This document shows, piece by piece, positions 54,320 to 64,000 of a stretch of 64,000 nt of DNA. Position 1 is the first letter of the stretch, and each line of letters starts with the position of its first letter. A program made the position numbers and the translations under genes. Location of the stretch: NCBI RefSeq assembly GCF_029931775.1, contig NC_079323.1:717001-781000 (forward strand). Reading direction: 5' to 3'. This DNA is from Euleptes europaea (taxonomy: Eukaryota; Chordata; Lepidosauria; Squamata; Sphaerodactylidae). Below the pieces are notes generated by a model. That model ran no database searches, was not told the origin of the DNA, and saw nothing but the letters and a program-made list of their open reading frames with translations.

Positions 54320-56325
54320 CGTGTGTCTGTGTCGGCTTCTAGGGCGCAGCAGTAACGGAAGGCTTTTGTCTTCATGCGATGCCCGTGGGCTTCCTGCAAC
54401 TGTCCAGCCACTGTGAGCATCAGGATGCCGCATGATTCCATGAACCTGTGGTCTCTTCTTGTGGTCATTTCCGTTGGTTTCAGTGGAAAAGCATACTTTA
54501 AGATATAACTTTCCACTGGATGAAATCCTCAGTGGTTGTGCCCCTTCCCAAGAGGTCCTTCCAGCCAGATCTCAGCTAGTTGAAAGAAGAAGCTTCCTTG
54601 TTGTATTAAGATTCTTACTTGCAGACCAGATGGGCTGCGCTCCCCTCACCCACGCATTCATTTTCTCCCTTGGAAAACAGAAATCCCTCTACTTGATGCA
54701 TGAACCGGCAGGTCAAGCATATTAACTCCCCTCCCAGCTGCTTAGTTCTGTGTACAATTTAAAAACAACTATGGGAGATCCCAGAATCGGAATTAAAAGT
54801 TCTCTCACATGTACGTAGAGATGCTCAGTCAACCACTGTTCTGCTCATGCCCTGTTGGCCGGTTGTGAACTCATGCTTATGTAGGGTCAGGTAAACCCTC
54901 CCGAAGTGAACAGAAATGACCGTTGAGGCAACCTCATTTGGTGAGGACATAGGATACCTGTTCTGGTTGGATAAGGTCCTTGGCAGGCACATGTCTGCTA
55001 AGTCATTCTCTTTCCTTGCTACCCAACCCACTTCCTGAGTGCCAGGGAAATGAAAGCCCAGCAACAAGACACCAGAAACTCAGAGCTAGCCTCACCTTCT
55101 GAACGTGAGAAAGAATTATATTTGGATTAATTTATGTTCCTTGGCAAAGAAAGGTTGGACTTAAGACCAGACTGCAAACCCCTAATAAATATTATTTACA
55201 GATACACTCCATACTCCGAATTGATGGGTCCCAAAGACTTCCATTAAGCAATAAAAGGTCATTAAAAGAATAGCAATAAATATTTAAAAGGCAAATGATT
55301 ACATCAATGGGTGCCATAAGCAAAAAAATGTTAGTAAGCATCAACACTAAAATCAGCAATCAATAAATAATTTTGTAAGTTACAGCACAATAAACAATGT
55401 TAGATTTTTTTTTAAAAAAAAAGCAAGTTCAGAGAGGCTGCAGTATTAACGAGGGTTAACTAGTAACAGGGGGGCCACCTGAATGTCCCTCAACAGATGA
55501 TAACAACAAGCCTTGGGAAAATAAATGTTGTGATCTGCTGCGATTGAGAAGGTCTGAGTAGGGCAGGAGGCCCAGAGGTGTGGCGCCATAGCAGAGAAGG
55601 CCCTGTTGATGCCCCTCCCCCACTCATTTCAGATGATGTGGACACACAGAACAGGATGATCTCAGCAGGGAGTCAGATTTGCAAGAGAACAGACAGCCCT
55701 TTCTGTTGACTTGAGAAATCAGAAGTATTAAACAATTCCAACAACATTTGCATAGCTAAAATAACTTTATTCCAGTAATAGATATTGCAAGTGGGGTACC
55801 AGCAAGGATTTGCAGGGGGGCATTATTCAGCTGCGCCCCCCCATTTCCTCTTTCCCTTTTCTGAAAGCCCGATAGCCTCTCCCCCTTTATGGCTTCCTTG
55901 CTTCCCTCCTTCCCCATGCACCCACCCACCAGCCAACCTAACTTTATCTCCCCCCCATCTTCAGCTTTCCCTCCTTTCCTCCGCCTGGCAGCCTCTCCCT
56001 GGGAAAACTATGGCCCAGTTGAATGGGCCAAACCAGGCCCAGTTTCATGGCAGGGAAGCCACAAGGACTAACCGGGGGTGGGGGGGGTCACCTCGTTTTC
56101 CTGGGTATCCCCACACTATTTCCCCTTTCCCTTCTCCTGGCAGCCCCCATATCCTCAGCTTTCCCTGCTTCCTTCTTTCGTTCTCACATAGATACCAACC
56201 AACCTACTTTTTTATCCCCATCTTCAGCTACATTTATTATTTAATTTATACTTCACCTTTCTTCATCCCCAGAGCAGCTTACATGTTTCTCCTCTCCTTC
56301 ATGTTAAGGTCATTGGTCAGCCTAC
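54320..56325. other. Intergenic, old LINE fragment, no gene
   Basis: About 55550-55620 (GCAGGAGGCCCAGAGGTGTG, GAGAAGGCCCTGTTGATG) is an old L2/CR1-like fragment. A (T)n/(A)n run lies at 55407-55423. The 236-codon open frame at 55785-56495 is proline- and serine-rich, low in complexity and runs into a MITE, so I do not call it a gene. Confidence 0.4.
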
Positions 56326-56329
56326 TGAG

Positions 56330-56525
56330 TAGGGTTGCCAGCTCTGGGTTGGGAAATACCTGGAGATTTTGGGGGGTGGAGCCTGAGAAGGGCAGGGCTT
56401 GGAGAGGGGAGGGTCTTCAATGGCATAGAGTCCAATTGACAAAGTTGCCATTTTTCTCCAGGGAAACATCTCTGTTGCCTGGAGGTCAGCTGTAATAGCG
56501 GAAGATCTCCAGCCACCACGTGGAC
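56330..56525 (-). mobile_element. hAT-type MITE (TAGGGTTGCCA family), reversed, 3'-truncated
   Basis: TAGGGTTGCCAGCTCTGGG, GGGGGGTGGAGCCTGAGAAG, GAGGGTCTTCAATGGCATAG, ending GATCTCCAGCCACCACGTGG. The terminal inverted repeat on the right is missing. Confidence 0.8.
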
Positions 56526-56549
56526 TGCTGAGACTTCCTCAGATGAATA

Positions 56550-56735
56550 TAGGGCTGCCAGGTCCCTATTCACCACCAGCAGGAGGTTTTTGGGGCGGAG
56601 CCTGAGGAGGGTGGGGTTTGGGGAAGGACTTCAATGCCATAGAGCCCAATTGCCAAAGCGGCCATTTTCTCCAGAGGAACAGATCTCTATTGGCTGGAGA
56701 TCAGTTGGAAAGGAATAGCAGGAGATCTCCAGCTA
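56550..56735 (-). mobile_element. hAT-type MITE (TAGGGTTGCCA family), reversed, truncated by BovB tail
   Basis: TAGGGCTGCCAGGTCCCTA, AGGAGGTTTTTGGGGCGGAG, AAAGCGGCCATTTTCTCC and GATCTCCAGCTACC. The right end is replaced by the retroposon tail. Confidence 0.8.
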
Positions 56736-56779
56736 CCATGAGCGGGAAGCGACTTGACAGCACTTAACACACACGCACA
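56736..56779 (+). mobile_element. BovB-type retroposon tail overlapping an OR 3' end
   Basis: CATGAGCGGGAAGCGACTTG, ACAGCACTTAACACACACGC is the end of a BovB element or BovB-tailed SINE, matching 58723-58764. Nothing upstream of the tail remains. It supplies the stop codon of the OR on the opposite strand. Confidence 0.85.
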
Positions 56780-57756
56780 GGGATGCAAAAAGACTCCGTC
56801 CTGTGCCTTGTCAAGTTTTTTTGGCGGAACAACCTGATTATCTGCTTTCGAACCTGTTGGGTTTTTATGCCATAGACAATGGGATTCAGCACCGGAGGGA
56901 CTAGGAAGTGGAGGTAGGACAGGAGGATGCGGGTGTGAGGAGGAGCCTTTTTCCAGAACCGATGGATCATGGACAAGCTGATGAGTGGCGTGTAGAAGAG
57001 TAGGACGGCACAGATGTGGGAGATGCAAGTGCTCATGGCTTTGGAGCGCTCCTCCCGAGAAGCAATGCTCAGCACTGTTCTGAGGATCAGTATGTAAGAC
57101 AGGACTATGAGCATGGAGTCCAAGCCCAGAGTGGAGAGGAGAACGAAGAGGCCGTAAGTGCTGTTGGGGGTGGTGTCTGCACAAGCCAGCTTCATCATGT
57201 CTGGGTGCAGACAGTAAGAATGGGAGAGTTGGTGGCTCTTGCAGTAGGGCAGCCTCTTCAACATGATGGGAGCCGGGATGTGAAGCCCCACCCCTCTCAA
57301 GACAATGGCCAGCCCAATGTACCCAATCCTCACTCTGGTCAATGTCGAGACATATCTCAGAGGGTGACGTATCGCGACAAAGCGGTCAAAGGCCATTGCG
57401 AGAAGCACAGAGGATTCCATGATGGAGAAGGTGTGAATGAAGAAAAGCTGGGCCAGGCAGGCTTCGGCAGAGATTTCCCTGGAGTCAAAGGTGTATATCT
57501 GAAGCACCGTTGGCAAGGTGGAAACGGATAAGCCAAGGTCTGTGAGAGACAGCATGGAGAGGAAGAGGTACATGGGCTCATGGAGGCTGGGGTGCAGTTT
57601 GATCACGACAAGGATCAGGCAGTTGCCGGAAAGAGCGACGAGATACAAGAAGCACATCGGGATGGAAAGCCAGGGCCCGTGGCCAGCTCCGAGGCCAGAG
57701 AACCCTGTGAGGAGGAAGGTGAAAGGCCTGCCGTCGGTTCCATTGAGGCGTAGCAT
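56764..57756 (-). CDS. Class I olfactory receptor, OR51-like, stop codon in retroposon tail
   Basis: 330 residues, one exon. NGT glycosylation site at residues 5-7, GNCLILVV in TM1, LHEPMYLFLSML, FSIMESSVLLAMAFDRFVAI followed by RHPLRY (Arg in place of the usual Cys), SHSYCLHPDMMKLACADTTP, KAMSTCISHICAVLLFYT, PPVLNPIVYGIKTQQVRKQI. The pattern is OR51-like. The last four codons (V-R-V-C) and the TAA at 56766-56764 come from the antisense of a BovB-type (CA)n tail, so the natural C terminus was probably cut or extended by that insertion. The membrane core is complete. Confidence 0.92.
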   Translation of the reverse strand: MLRLNGTDGRPFTFLLTGFSGLGAGHGPWLSIPMCFLYLVALSGNCLILVVIKLHPSLHEPMYLFLSMLSLTDLGLSVSTLPTVLQIYTFDSREISAEACLAQLFFIHTFSIMESSVLLAMAFDRFVAIRHPLRYVSTLTRVRIGYIGLAIVLRGVGLHIPAPIMLKRLPYCKSHQLSHSYCLHPDMMKLACADTTPNSTYGLFVLLSTLGLDSMLIVLSYILILRTVLSIASREERSKAMSTCISHICAVLLFYTPLISLSMIHRFWKKAPPHTRILLSYLHFLVPPVLNPIVYGIKTQQVRKQIIRLFRQKNLTRHRTESFCIPVRVC

Positions 57757-57842
57757 GATGTGCCACCAAACTTCTAGAATGTCATCGACCCCTACAGTTC
57801 AGCACACAAAACGATTATCATAGGCATGGCTGCAGGTGGTCA

Positions 57843-58043
57843 GTAAAGCTGAGAGAGCTTTAACAGAGCTGTAACTTGCCCAAGGTCACCCAGCTGGCTT
57901 CGTGTGTAGGAGTGGGGAAACCAACCCGGTTCACCAGATTAGAGTCTGCCGCTCACGTGGAGGAGTGGGGGAATCAAACCCGGTTCTCCAGATCAGAGTC
58001 CACTGCTCTAAACCACCACTCTTAACCACTACACCACGCTGGC
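57843..58043 (-). mobile_element. tRNA-derived SINE (GTAGTGGTTAAG family), reversed, 3'-truncated
   Basis: TTGCCCAAGGTCACCCAGCT, GAATCAAACCCGGTTCTCC (box B reversed) and TTAACCACTACACCACGCTG. The body distal to the tRNA-like head is missing. Confidence 0.85.
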
Positions 58044-58103
58044 TGTACAAAGAAGTAAGCACCTTTGCTTTCAGTAGGGATTACTGTCAGGTATCTTCCC
58101 TGA

Positions 58104-58764
58104 AAACAAAAGTAATGACTACCGGAGAATTACACAACTTTAAGGTTGACAATGAGGAAATTGAAATTGTTGAAGACTTTCTATTCCTTGGCTCCACCAT
58201 CAACCAAAAGGGAGACTGCAGCCAGGAAATCAGAAGGAGATTGAGACCTGGAAGGGCAGCCATGAAGGGGCTAGAAAAGATCCTTAAGTGTCAGGATGTG
58301 TCATTGGCCACCAAGACTAGATTAATTCATGCCATCGTATTCCCTATTACTATGTATGGGTGTGAAAGCTGGACAGTGAAGAAAGCTGATAGGAAGAAAA
58401 TAGATTCCTTTGAAATGTGGTGTTGGAGGAGAGGGTGACGGATTCCATTGACTGCCAAAAAAACAAATCAGTGGGTTATAGATCAAATCAAGCCTGAACT
58501 GACCCTAGAAGCTAAAATGACTAAACTGAGGCTGTCGTATTTTGGTCACGTCATGAGACGACAAGAGTCACTGGAAAAGACCGTCATGATAGGAAAAGTT
58601 GAGGGCAGCAGGAAAAGAGGAAGACCCAACAAGGGATGGATGGACTCAATAAAGGAAGCCACAGCCTTCAATTTGCGAGATCTGAGCAAGGCTGTTTGGA
58701 GGACTTTCATTCATAGGGTCGCCATGAATCGGAAGCGACTTGACGGCACTTAACACACACACAC
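58104..58764 (+). mobile_element. 5'-truncated BovB/RTE LINE with 11-bp target duplication
   Basis: ATCTTCCCTGA at 58093-58103 and 58765-58775 flanks a 661-bp insert. It encodes the BovB C terminus: ELHNFKVDNEEIEIVEDFLF, LGSTINQKGDCSQEIRRR, YGCESWTVKKADRKKID, a stop or shift near 58437, then LRLSYFGHVMRRQESLEKT and GSRKRGRPNKGWMDSIKEA. Ends GCGACTTGACGGCACTTAAC and (CA)n. One interrupting stop separates two frames. Confidence 0.95.
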
Positions 58765-58775
58765 ATCTTCCCTGA

Positions 58776-59185
58776 GGTTGCAGCTTCTTTCCAACGGACA
58801 TGAACCACGAGGAGAGGCTTTAATAAATACATTAAAAAATAAAATGAGTTGTCTCTCTGACTCAGCCAGTCTCTTGCCAGAATGCTAGGGCTTCAGTGCT
58901 GCTGCCTTTGCACCCCACCACACCCCACTTTCTCCTTCCACTCTTTCCAGTGCATCTTTACCAAGTCCCTTCTGGAAAGTCTGCACAGATTTCAAACAGA
59001 TTAGAAAACAAGAATTTACATGGAGAAGATTTTCAAGTTGAATGAGATGTGCAGAACTCGTTGTTGAACTATCAATTAGCTGAGTCCTTCTGCATCTCTA
59101 ACTTTGGCTGTACCCACATGGTTACAATCACCCGTTTGTTCTTATTACCACTGTAAACCCAGAAGCATTTGCAATGGCGATGGAA
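58776..59185. other. Intergenic, no gene seen
   Basis: Nothing I can support. Confidence 0.4.
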
Positions 59186-59483
59186 GAAGAACAGTTGGTT
59201 TTTATATGCCAACTTTTTTGCCCTTTTAAGGAGAATCAAACTGGCTTACCATCTCTTTCCCTTCCTCTCCCAACAACAGACACTGTGTGAAGTAGGTGAG
59301 GCTGACAGAGCTCTGAGAGAGCTGTGACTCGCCCAAGGTCACCCAGCTGGCTTCATGTGTAGGAGTGGGGAAACCAACCCGGTTCTCCAGATTAGCCTCT
59401 GCCACTCGTGTGGAGGAGTGGGGAATCAAACCCGGTTCTCCATATTAAAATCCACTGCTCCTAACCACCGCTCTTAACCACTG
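59186..59483 (-). mobile_element. tRNA-derived SINE (GTAGTGGTTAAG family), reversed
   Basis: GAACAGTTGGTTTTTATATG, CCAACAACAGACACTGTGTG, GAATCAAACCCGGTTCTCC and CACCGCTCTTAACCACTGAG. Complete except for the outermost head bases. Confidence 0.85.
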
Positions 59484-59486
59484 AGC

Positions 59487-62400
59487 ATGCACAGGAGTAT
59501 TTTTTTGCTTTCCACAGTATCCCCTCATACCTTAGTAGCTGCCATAAGTCTGAGGAGATAAGGCAAGGCATAAATATTTTAAATAAATTAATTAAAATGC
59601 TTGTCACACATACACGCACACCCTGCCGCTCCCAGCCCATGCAGCCAGAAGACCCTTTGCTGGCTTTTAAAAAGAAAAATCAGTACTAGCTATGTCACTA
59701 CAGAAAAACTGCAGCTTCCCACCCCTAGCAAGTTTGGGAAAGACCACAGCAGAGAAGGGGAGAACCTAGAAAGTGCACAACTGCACAATAGTGTGATATA
59801 GAAATTCTGTTGTTGTTGTTTTAAGAAACCCTGGGACACAAAGTGGAGCAAAACGTCTTTGTGGAAGCTGCCTCTGTCTGCTGCTCCAGGGTAAATCCTG
59901 TGCTGAGCCCCTGGCAAGTCTTTGGAGGGTTTTCAGTTCCCCTTCCCCTGTGTACAAGTTGCAGTTGGTGTGCAAAGTACTCCAAAATCTTTTTTGTGTT
60001 TGTGCATTTCTGTTTTCTGCTTTTGTTAGCCCCTTTTTGTAAAAAGGAAAAATGAACCCCACAGAACCAATGCATCGTTGGCAGATGTTTAATTCAAAAT
60101 CCCCGTCTCCTTGCCCCTATTTTGAGGATTAGCTCACACATGTGTGCCATCGACTTTGAGCTGTAGTTCAGTTGTTGTTAATGTGGTTGAGAAAGGGGAG
60201 GTGAGGGGCATTTGTAAAGCAAACGGCCATTTTGGCCGATGTATGTTTTACGCCCCCATTACTAAGCCAATTGAAGCTGAATCTGCTACATCTGAGCTCG
60301 CTCACCTCTTCTGTCTTGCTTTTTGTGTTACGCATGAATGCTCTTAGTGCATGAAAGAATCTGGAAGAAAACTTCAGTGTGCGCTCTGGCCATTGAAGGT
60401 CTTATAATGTTGTGATCGAGTAACCTCGTTCAGACACGCAGGCTACACGCAGACCCACAGAAGCAGCTTCCCAATGGCCTCTCCTTTCCTGCCTCTTGCA
60501 TAGCACCAAACATGCACACAGATTCCATTGCCTGCTAACGGAAGGCTCTGATAGCCTTCACTTCCCCTATCCCCTTCCTTTAAGTTTCGTGCAAAGGAAC
60601 AATAGAGTTCTGTTCAGTAATGGAGCAATGCTCATGCACACGCTGTAGACGCAAATGACGTTGCATCGACAAGCTAACATCAAATATTATTGGAATGTGA
60701 AATGTCTATATAACCTCTTGCATTGTCCCTCCCGCTGTGTGACTGGACCGCAGAGCTCATCGTCTGCTTTCTGGGATCACCCGGTTTCTGAAGTATTGGC
60801 CATTAAAGCAAGCCGTGACAGCTCAACCCAACGTCCTGTCCTCATTTACTATTGGACTCTATGTTAATGGGAGGAACCATCACATCAATAATTACAAATG
60901 GAGATTTAAAAGAGCCCATTCAGTCTTTTTGTTGTGAAAAAGACCTGGTATTGCAAGGAGAAACTGACCTGGTATTGCAGGTGTCCAGGAGGACACTCAC
61001 ATTCCTGCCTCCCTCTCTCTCCCCCCCCCCCCACCCACTCTGGTCTTTCTCACTGCATAGATGTCAACTGTCAGCTTGTGGGACTGTGGTTGCTTGAATT
61101 TGCCTGCCTGTTGGTCAAATCCAGATGCAGGGCTGAGCTACTGAGATCTCTGCTCAGCATTTCCTGGAATGGCTTGCAAGTGTGTGGTGAGCTGTGATGG
61201 TTCTGTCAACTATGGAGCGCGGGAATTGCTGGCGAACCCACACACACACTCTCAACTCATGCACATGACAGAGTGGCTTCAGCCTGTTAGTTATCTGGTT
61301 GCTCAAAGGGATGGGAGAAAACCCCAGTGCTTACCAGGGCACACTGGCCTGTTGGTGCAGTAAAATTCCTCCTCTGTGTGTCCGGGGTTCCCTCTGCACA
61401 GAGGCTTCAGGCCACGAGTCCAGAAGTATTTGTATTGTACTAAGAGGAACTGTTGGGGGAATTGACTGCGTGTCGCACAGCACCACACTTCAGGCTCTGC
61501 TCTGTTGGGAATCCCTCTGGAGCATTTTCCAAGGAAGCCTTTTGGGATGGTTGTCTTGCAGGCTGGGGAGAGGGCTTTCCGAAACCCTTGGAGAGCGGTA
61601 AAGCCTTGCATCCCCCCCCAGCACATTATTTGATCTAGGTTAATATGAGTTGCACAACCTCTCACCAGTGTGTGATGGATGGGAGTAGGTGAACTGAGGG
61701 AGGAAAACACTGTTCATTTGCCACATTTTTTTAAAAAAAATTAATCAAAGAACTGTACACACCAGCTCTGGAGGAGCAGGAAACAACTACCAACATGAAA
61801 AATAAAAGCAGTGAAGACCAATTATGCATAATACCCCTGCAACAGAAATATTTTTTTAATAGTAGCTTGGATCCTGTCCCTTGTTTCTTCTGCACACACT
61901 TCCTTTGTCGGTGGCAGTGGAGGTCCTCTCATACTGGTCACTTTGCAGGGGGCTGGGAGGCAGGGACGTGTGTGTGTGGGGCCCCATATTTCATAAAATG
62001 CAGTGCCCATAACTGGACACAGGACTCCAGAAGAGGTCTGGCTAGCAAGGCACACAGTGAAACAACTGTTTCTTGTGACTTGGGCACAATGTTAATGCAA
62101 CTCAAAAGCCCATTTGCTGTCTTTGCAGTTGCATCAGACTACCAACTCCTGTTCAGCTTGTGATCAACTGTGTTAATTTGGCCCTCCTAAGCAGGATTCC
62201 TATTTTCATGGGGTTTTACAGGTTTTATGGCAATCCTGAGAGCCTTTTCACATGAACTACTGCCAAACTAGGTATCCCCCCCATCTTATACTGGTTTATG
62301 TGTCTTATACTTGTGTCATTTTAAAAACAAACCAAGCAAAAACATTACCCTTCTAGCCACAGCATCCCATTTTTAACACCAGAGTTTGTGTCACTTGCCT

Positions 62401-62580
62401 CTATATGCTGCATTTAAAACCCACCAAATAATCCAAAAATGCAAACCATCTTATTTATTGAGTTCTTCTGGTGAAGGAACTGAATACATATTTGGACACA
62501 TAACTTGCTCTAGTAGCAAGCAGAGCTCAGTATTACTAAATATGCCCCCCACACACACCCTTCTCAATCTACTTTTGCAT
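59487..62580. other. Mostly unique intergenic sequence, old LINE fragment
   Basis: Open frames up to 135 codons overlap on both strands without family motifs. About 61985-62175 (CCCATAACTGGACACAGGAC, TCCAGAAGAGGTCTGGC) is a CR1/L2-type 3' fragment. A poly-C run lies at 61021-61032. No gene is supported. Confidence 0.45.
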
Positions 62581-62586
62581 TCCTTC

Positions 62587-62795
62587 CTGACCTGGATAGC
62601 CCAGGCTGGCTCAATCTCATCAGTTCTCGGAAGCTAAGCAGGGTTGTCCCTGGCTAGTACTTGGATGGGGGTCCACCGAGGAATACCAGGGGTTGTGACA
62701 CAGGGGCAGGCAATGACAAAGCACCTCCGAACATCTCTTGCTTTGAAAACCGTACAAGGGCACCATGTCAGCTGCGACTTGACGGCACTCCCCAC
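62587..62795 (+). mobile_element. 5S-rRNA-derived SINE
   Basis: TCTCGGAAGCTAAGCAGGG and CTAGTACTTGGATGGGGG are the best 5S-like match in the window (5S rRNA: TCTCGGAAGCTAAGCAGGGT, TAGTACTTGGATGGGAGACC). Then GGCAGGCAATGACAAAGCAC and CAGCTGCGACTTGACGGCAC. Confidence 0.9.
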
Positions 62796-62902
62796 CACCA
62801 TTCTTCTGCAGGATTCACCTTTTGTGTTGTTTAGGCCTCTTATGAACACATGAAGCTGCCTTCTGCTGACTCAGACCCCTGGTCCATCAAGGTCAGTATT
62901 CC

Positions 62903-63451
62903 AAGACACTGAAAGACTGGACAATTCTACCAACTATTTTGTCAGATTGCACAGAGAAGCCATTGAAATTCATAAACATCAGCACAACTTTAACAGAAGA
63001 GAGTTTAAGAATGAATAAGGCTTGGCTTCCTGTCCTGAAGACCTCCAGACTAACAAAGACTACAGTCCACAATAGCCGTGCGGATTAGCTTTGGATTTCA
63101 CACATTGATCACTTCAGGATACAATGGTTCCATATTAACATGTGTGTGTAAAGTGCCATCAAGTCTCATTAGCACATTATCTTGATACTTACAGGACAAT
63201 GATTAGCACATTATCTTGATACTTACAGGACAATGATTAGCACATTACCTTTGATACTTTTTTCAGGACAATGATTAAGCTCAACCCAACCCCTTTCTGA
63301 CTATATATTACTCTTCCTACACACTTGACACTGAGAGACACGGTCCTTCAGTGTTACTCCTCTGAAGATGCCGGCCACAGCTGCTGGCGAAACGTCAGGA
63401 AAGAAAATACCAAGACCACGGTCACACAGCCCGGATAACCTACCAGAACCA
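62903..63451 (+). mobile_element. 5'-truncated Penelope-like element with intact hammerhead-like motif
   Basis: The first 115 bp encode RLDNSTNYFVRLHREAIEIH and KHQHNFNRRE, the conserved C-terminal stretch of Penelope-like proteins (REAIEI, NFNR). A stop follows. Three 34-36-bp tandem units (63168-63271, ATTAGCACATTATCTTGATA...) come next. Then the hammerhead-like motif and the family end (CACAGCCCGGATAACCTACC). A 25-bp BovB-type tail piece is embedded at 63139-63163. Confidence 0.85.
63358..63400 (+). ncRNA. Hammerhead-like motif (43-nt family)
   Basis: TCCT/AGGA stem I, CTGAAGA, T, GCC/GGC stem II, GAAA, CGTC. Differs from the 27317 copy by one loop base. Core boxes intact. Confidence 0.6.
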
Positions 63452-63719
63452 AGGTCAATATTGTCTACTCAGACTGGCAGCAGCTCTCCAGGGTCTCATG
63501 CTGCGGTCTTTAACGTGACCTACTGTTTGATTCTTATTCGCTGGGGATTCAACCTGGGACTTTCTGCATGCCACGATGTTCTGCCCCTGAACCACAGCCC
63601 CTCCATGCTGATTGCTCCAGGGAGAAAGTAGGACAACTCCTGCTTCCTAAACCCCCTAGCATTCTATCTCAGCAGCCAGGTGGCCCCTTAAAAGTCTTCT
63701 TCCTGATAAGTCAGGCCTT

Positions 63720-63925
63720 GCCTTAGTGATGCATGCACGATGAAGTGGCTATTGGACTAGGATCAAACCCACATTTGGCCCCAAAGCTTGCTGGGTGACC
63801 TTGAGCCAGTCACACACTCTTGGCCTAACCATCCTCACCAGATAGGTATGAGGATAAACTGAAGACGGGGAGAACAATGAAAGCCACTCTGTGCTCCTTG
63901 AAGGAAGGATGGCATAAAAAGGGTC
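63720..63925 (+). mobile_element. tRNA-derived SINE (TTCGAATCC family), diverged
   Basis: TGGCTATTGGACTAGGATCA, GCTTGCTGGGTGACCTTGAG, CCAGTCACACACTCTTGGCC and GAAGGATGGCATAAAA. Box B is degenerate (GATCAAACCC). Confidence 0.75.
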
Positions 63926-64000
63926 TCCCCTTAATTAGGTGTCTACATCACCTAATTAAGATATTGCTTGGTGTGGCTGAGGATATGCATTTCTTCGTCA

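Larger units (their letters stand above)
62846..63603 (-). mobile_element. tRNA-derived SINE (CTCAGTGGTAGAGCAT family), split by a Penelope copy
   Basis: The SINE's tail half is at 62846-62902 (ACACATGAAGCTGCCTTCTG) and its head half at about 63452-63603 (GTCTACTCAGACTGGCAGCA, GGGATTCAACCTGGGACTTT, CTGAACCACAGCCCCTCC). AAGGTCAGTATT before and AAGGTCAATATT after the insert look like a 12-bp target duplication. Confidence 0.85.

Noticed and set aside
55785-56495. 236-codon open frame, proline and serine rich
   Set aside because: Low complexity, C/T-rich sequence that runs into a MITE. No domain and no splice context.

Overview
This window is vertebrate nuclear DNA, most likely from a squamate reptile (lizard or gecko grade). 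It holds intron-interrupted genes, intronless class I olfactory receptor (OR) genes and a SCAN-KRAB zinc-finger gene. The repeat load is of the squamate type: CR1 and BovB/RTE LINE pieces, Penelope-like elements, 5S-rRNA-derived and tRNA-derived SINEs, hAT MITEs and a Ty3/Gypsy chromovirus. The species cannot be fixed from sequence alone.

Layout. (1) 1-5100: repeats only, including an intact 176-bp hAT MITE with an 8-bp target duplication. (2) 6272-7225 (-): OR52-like receptor. (3) 8-17 kb: repeat-rich, with a (TA)n tract, a GC-rich higher-order minisatellite, a 48-bp-arm palindrome, an internally deleted BovB and Penelope fragments. (4) 17254-18201 (+): OR51-like receptor. (5) 19.1-20.0 kb: Penelope-like GIY-YIG fragment. 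(6) 22.6-24.7 kb: degenerate CR1. (7) 24970-25935 (+): OR52-like receptor. (8) 31194-37049 (-): six-exon SCAN-KRAB-C2H2 gene of 1037 codons. I assembled it from matching splice sites and phases. A CpG-rich stretch at 39.75-40.35 kb may be its promoter. (9) 41452-47306 (+): complete chromovirus with identical 438-bp LTRs, open gag and pol, and a CCACT target duplication, inserted inside an older hAT MITE. (10) 50092-51057 (-): OR51-like receptor, close paralogue of (4) in inverted orientation. (11) 56764-57756 (-): OR51-like receptor whose stop codon lies in a retroposon tail. (12) 58-64 kb: 5'-truncated BovB, SINEs and a Penelope copy inserted in a SINE.

The five ORs all look intact and form part of a class I OR cluster. 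The zinc-finger gene sits between ORs.

The most interesting signals are in the mobile DNA. The chromovirus shows three linked signals. It has a tRNA-independent self-priming site, an 11-nt primer-binding site complementary to the inferred 5' end of its own transcript. It has a textbook -1 frameshift signal (A AAA AAC, 5-nt spacer, possible H-type pseudoknot). Its Gag resembles, from memory, the PEG10/sushi-ichi lineage. Separately, several Penelope-like remnants carry hammerhead-ribozyme-like folds. One is a 43-nt version present in three well-preserved copies.
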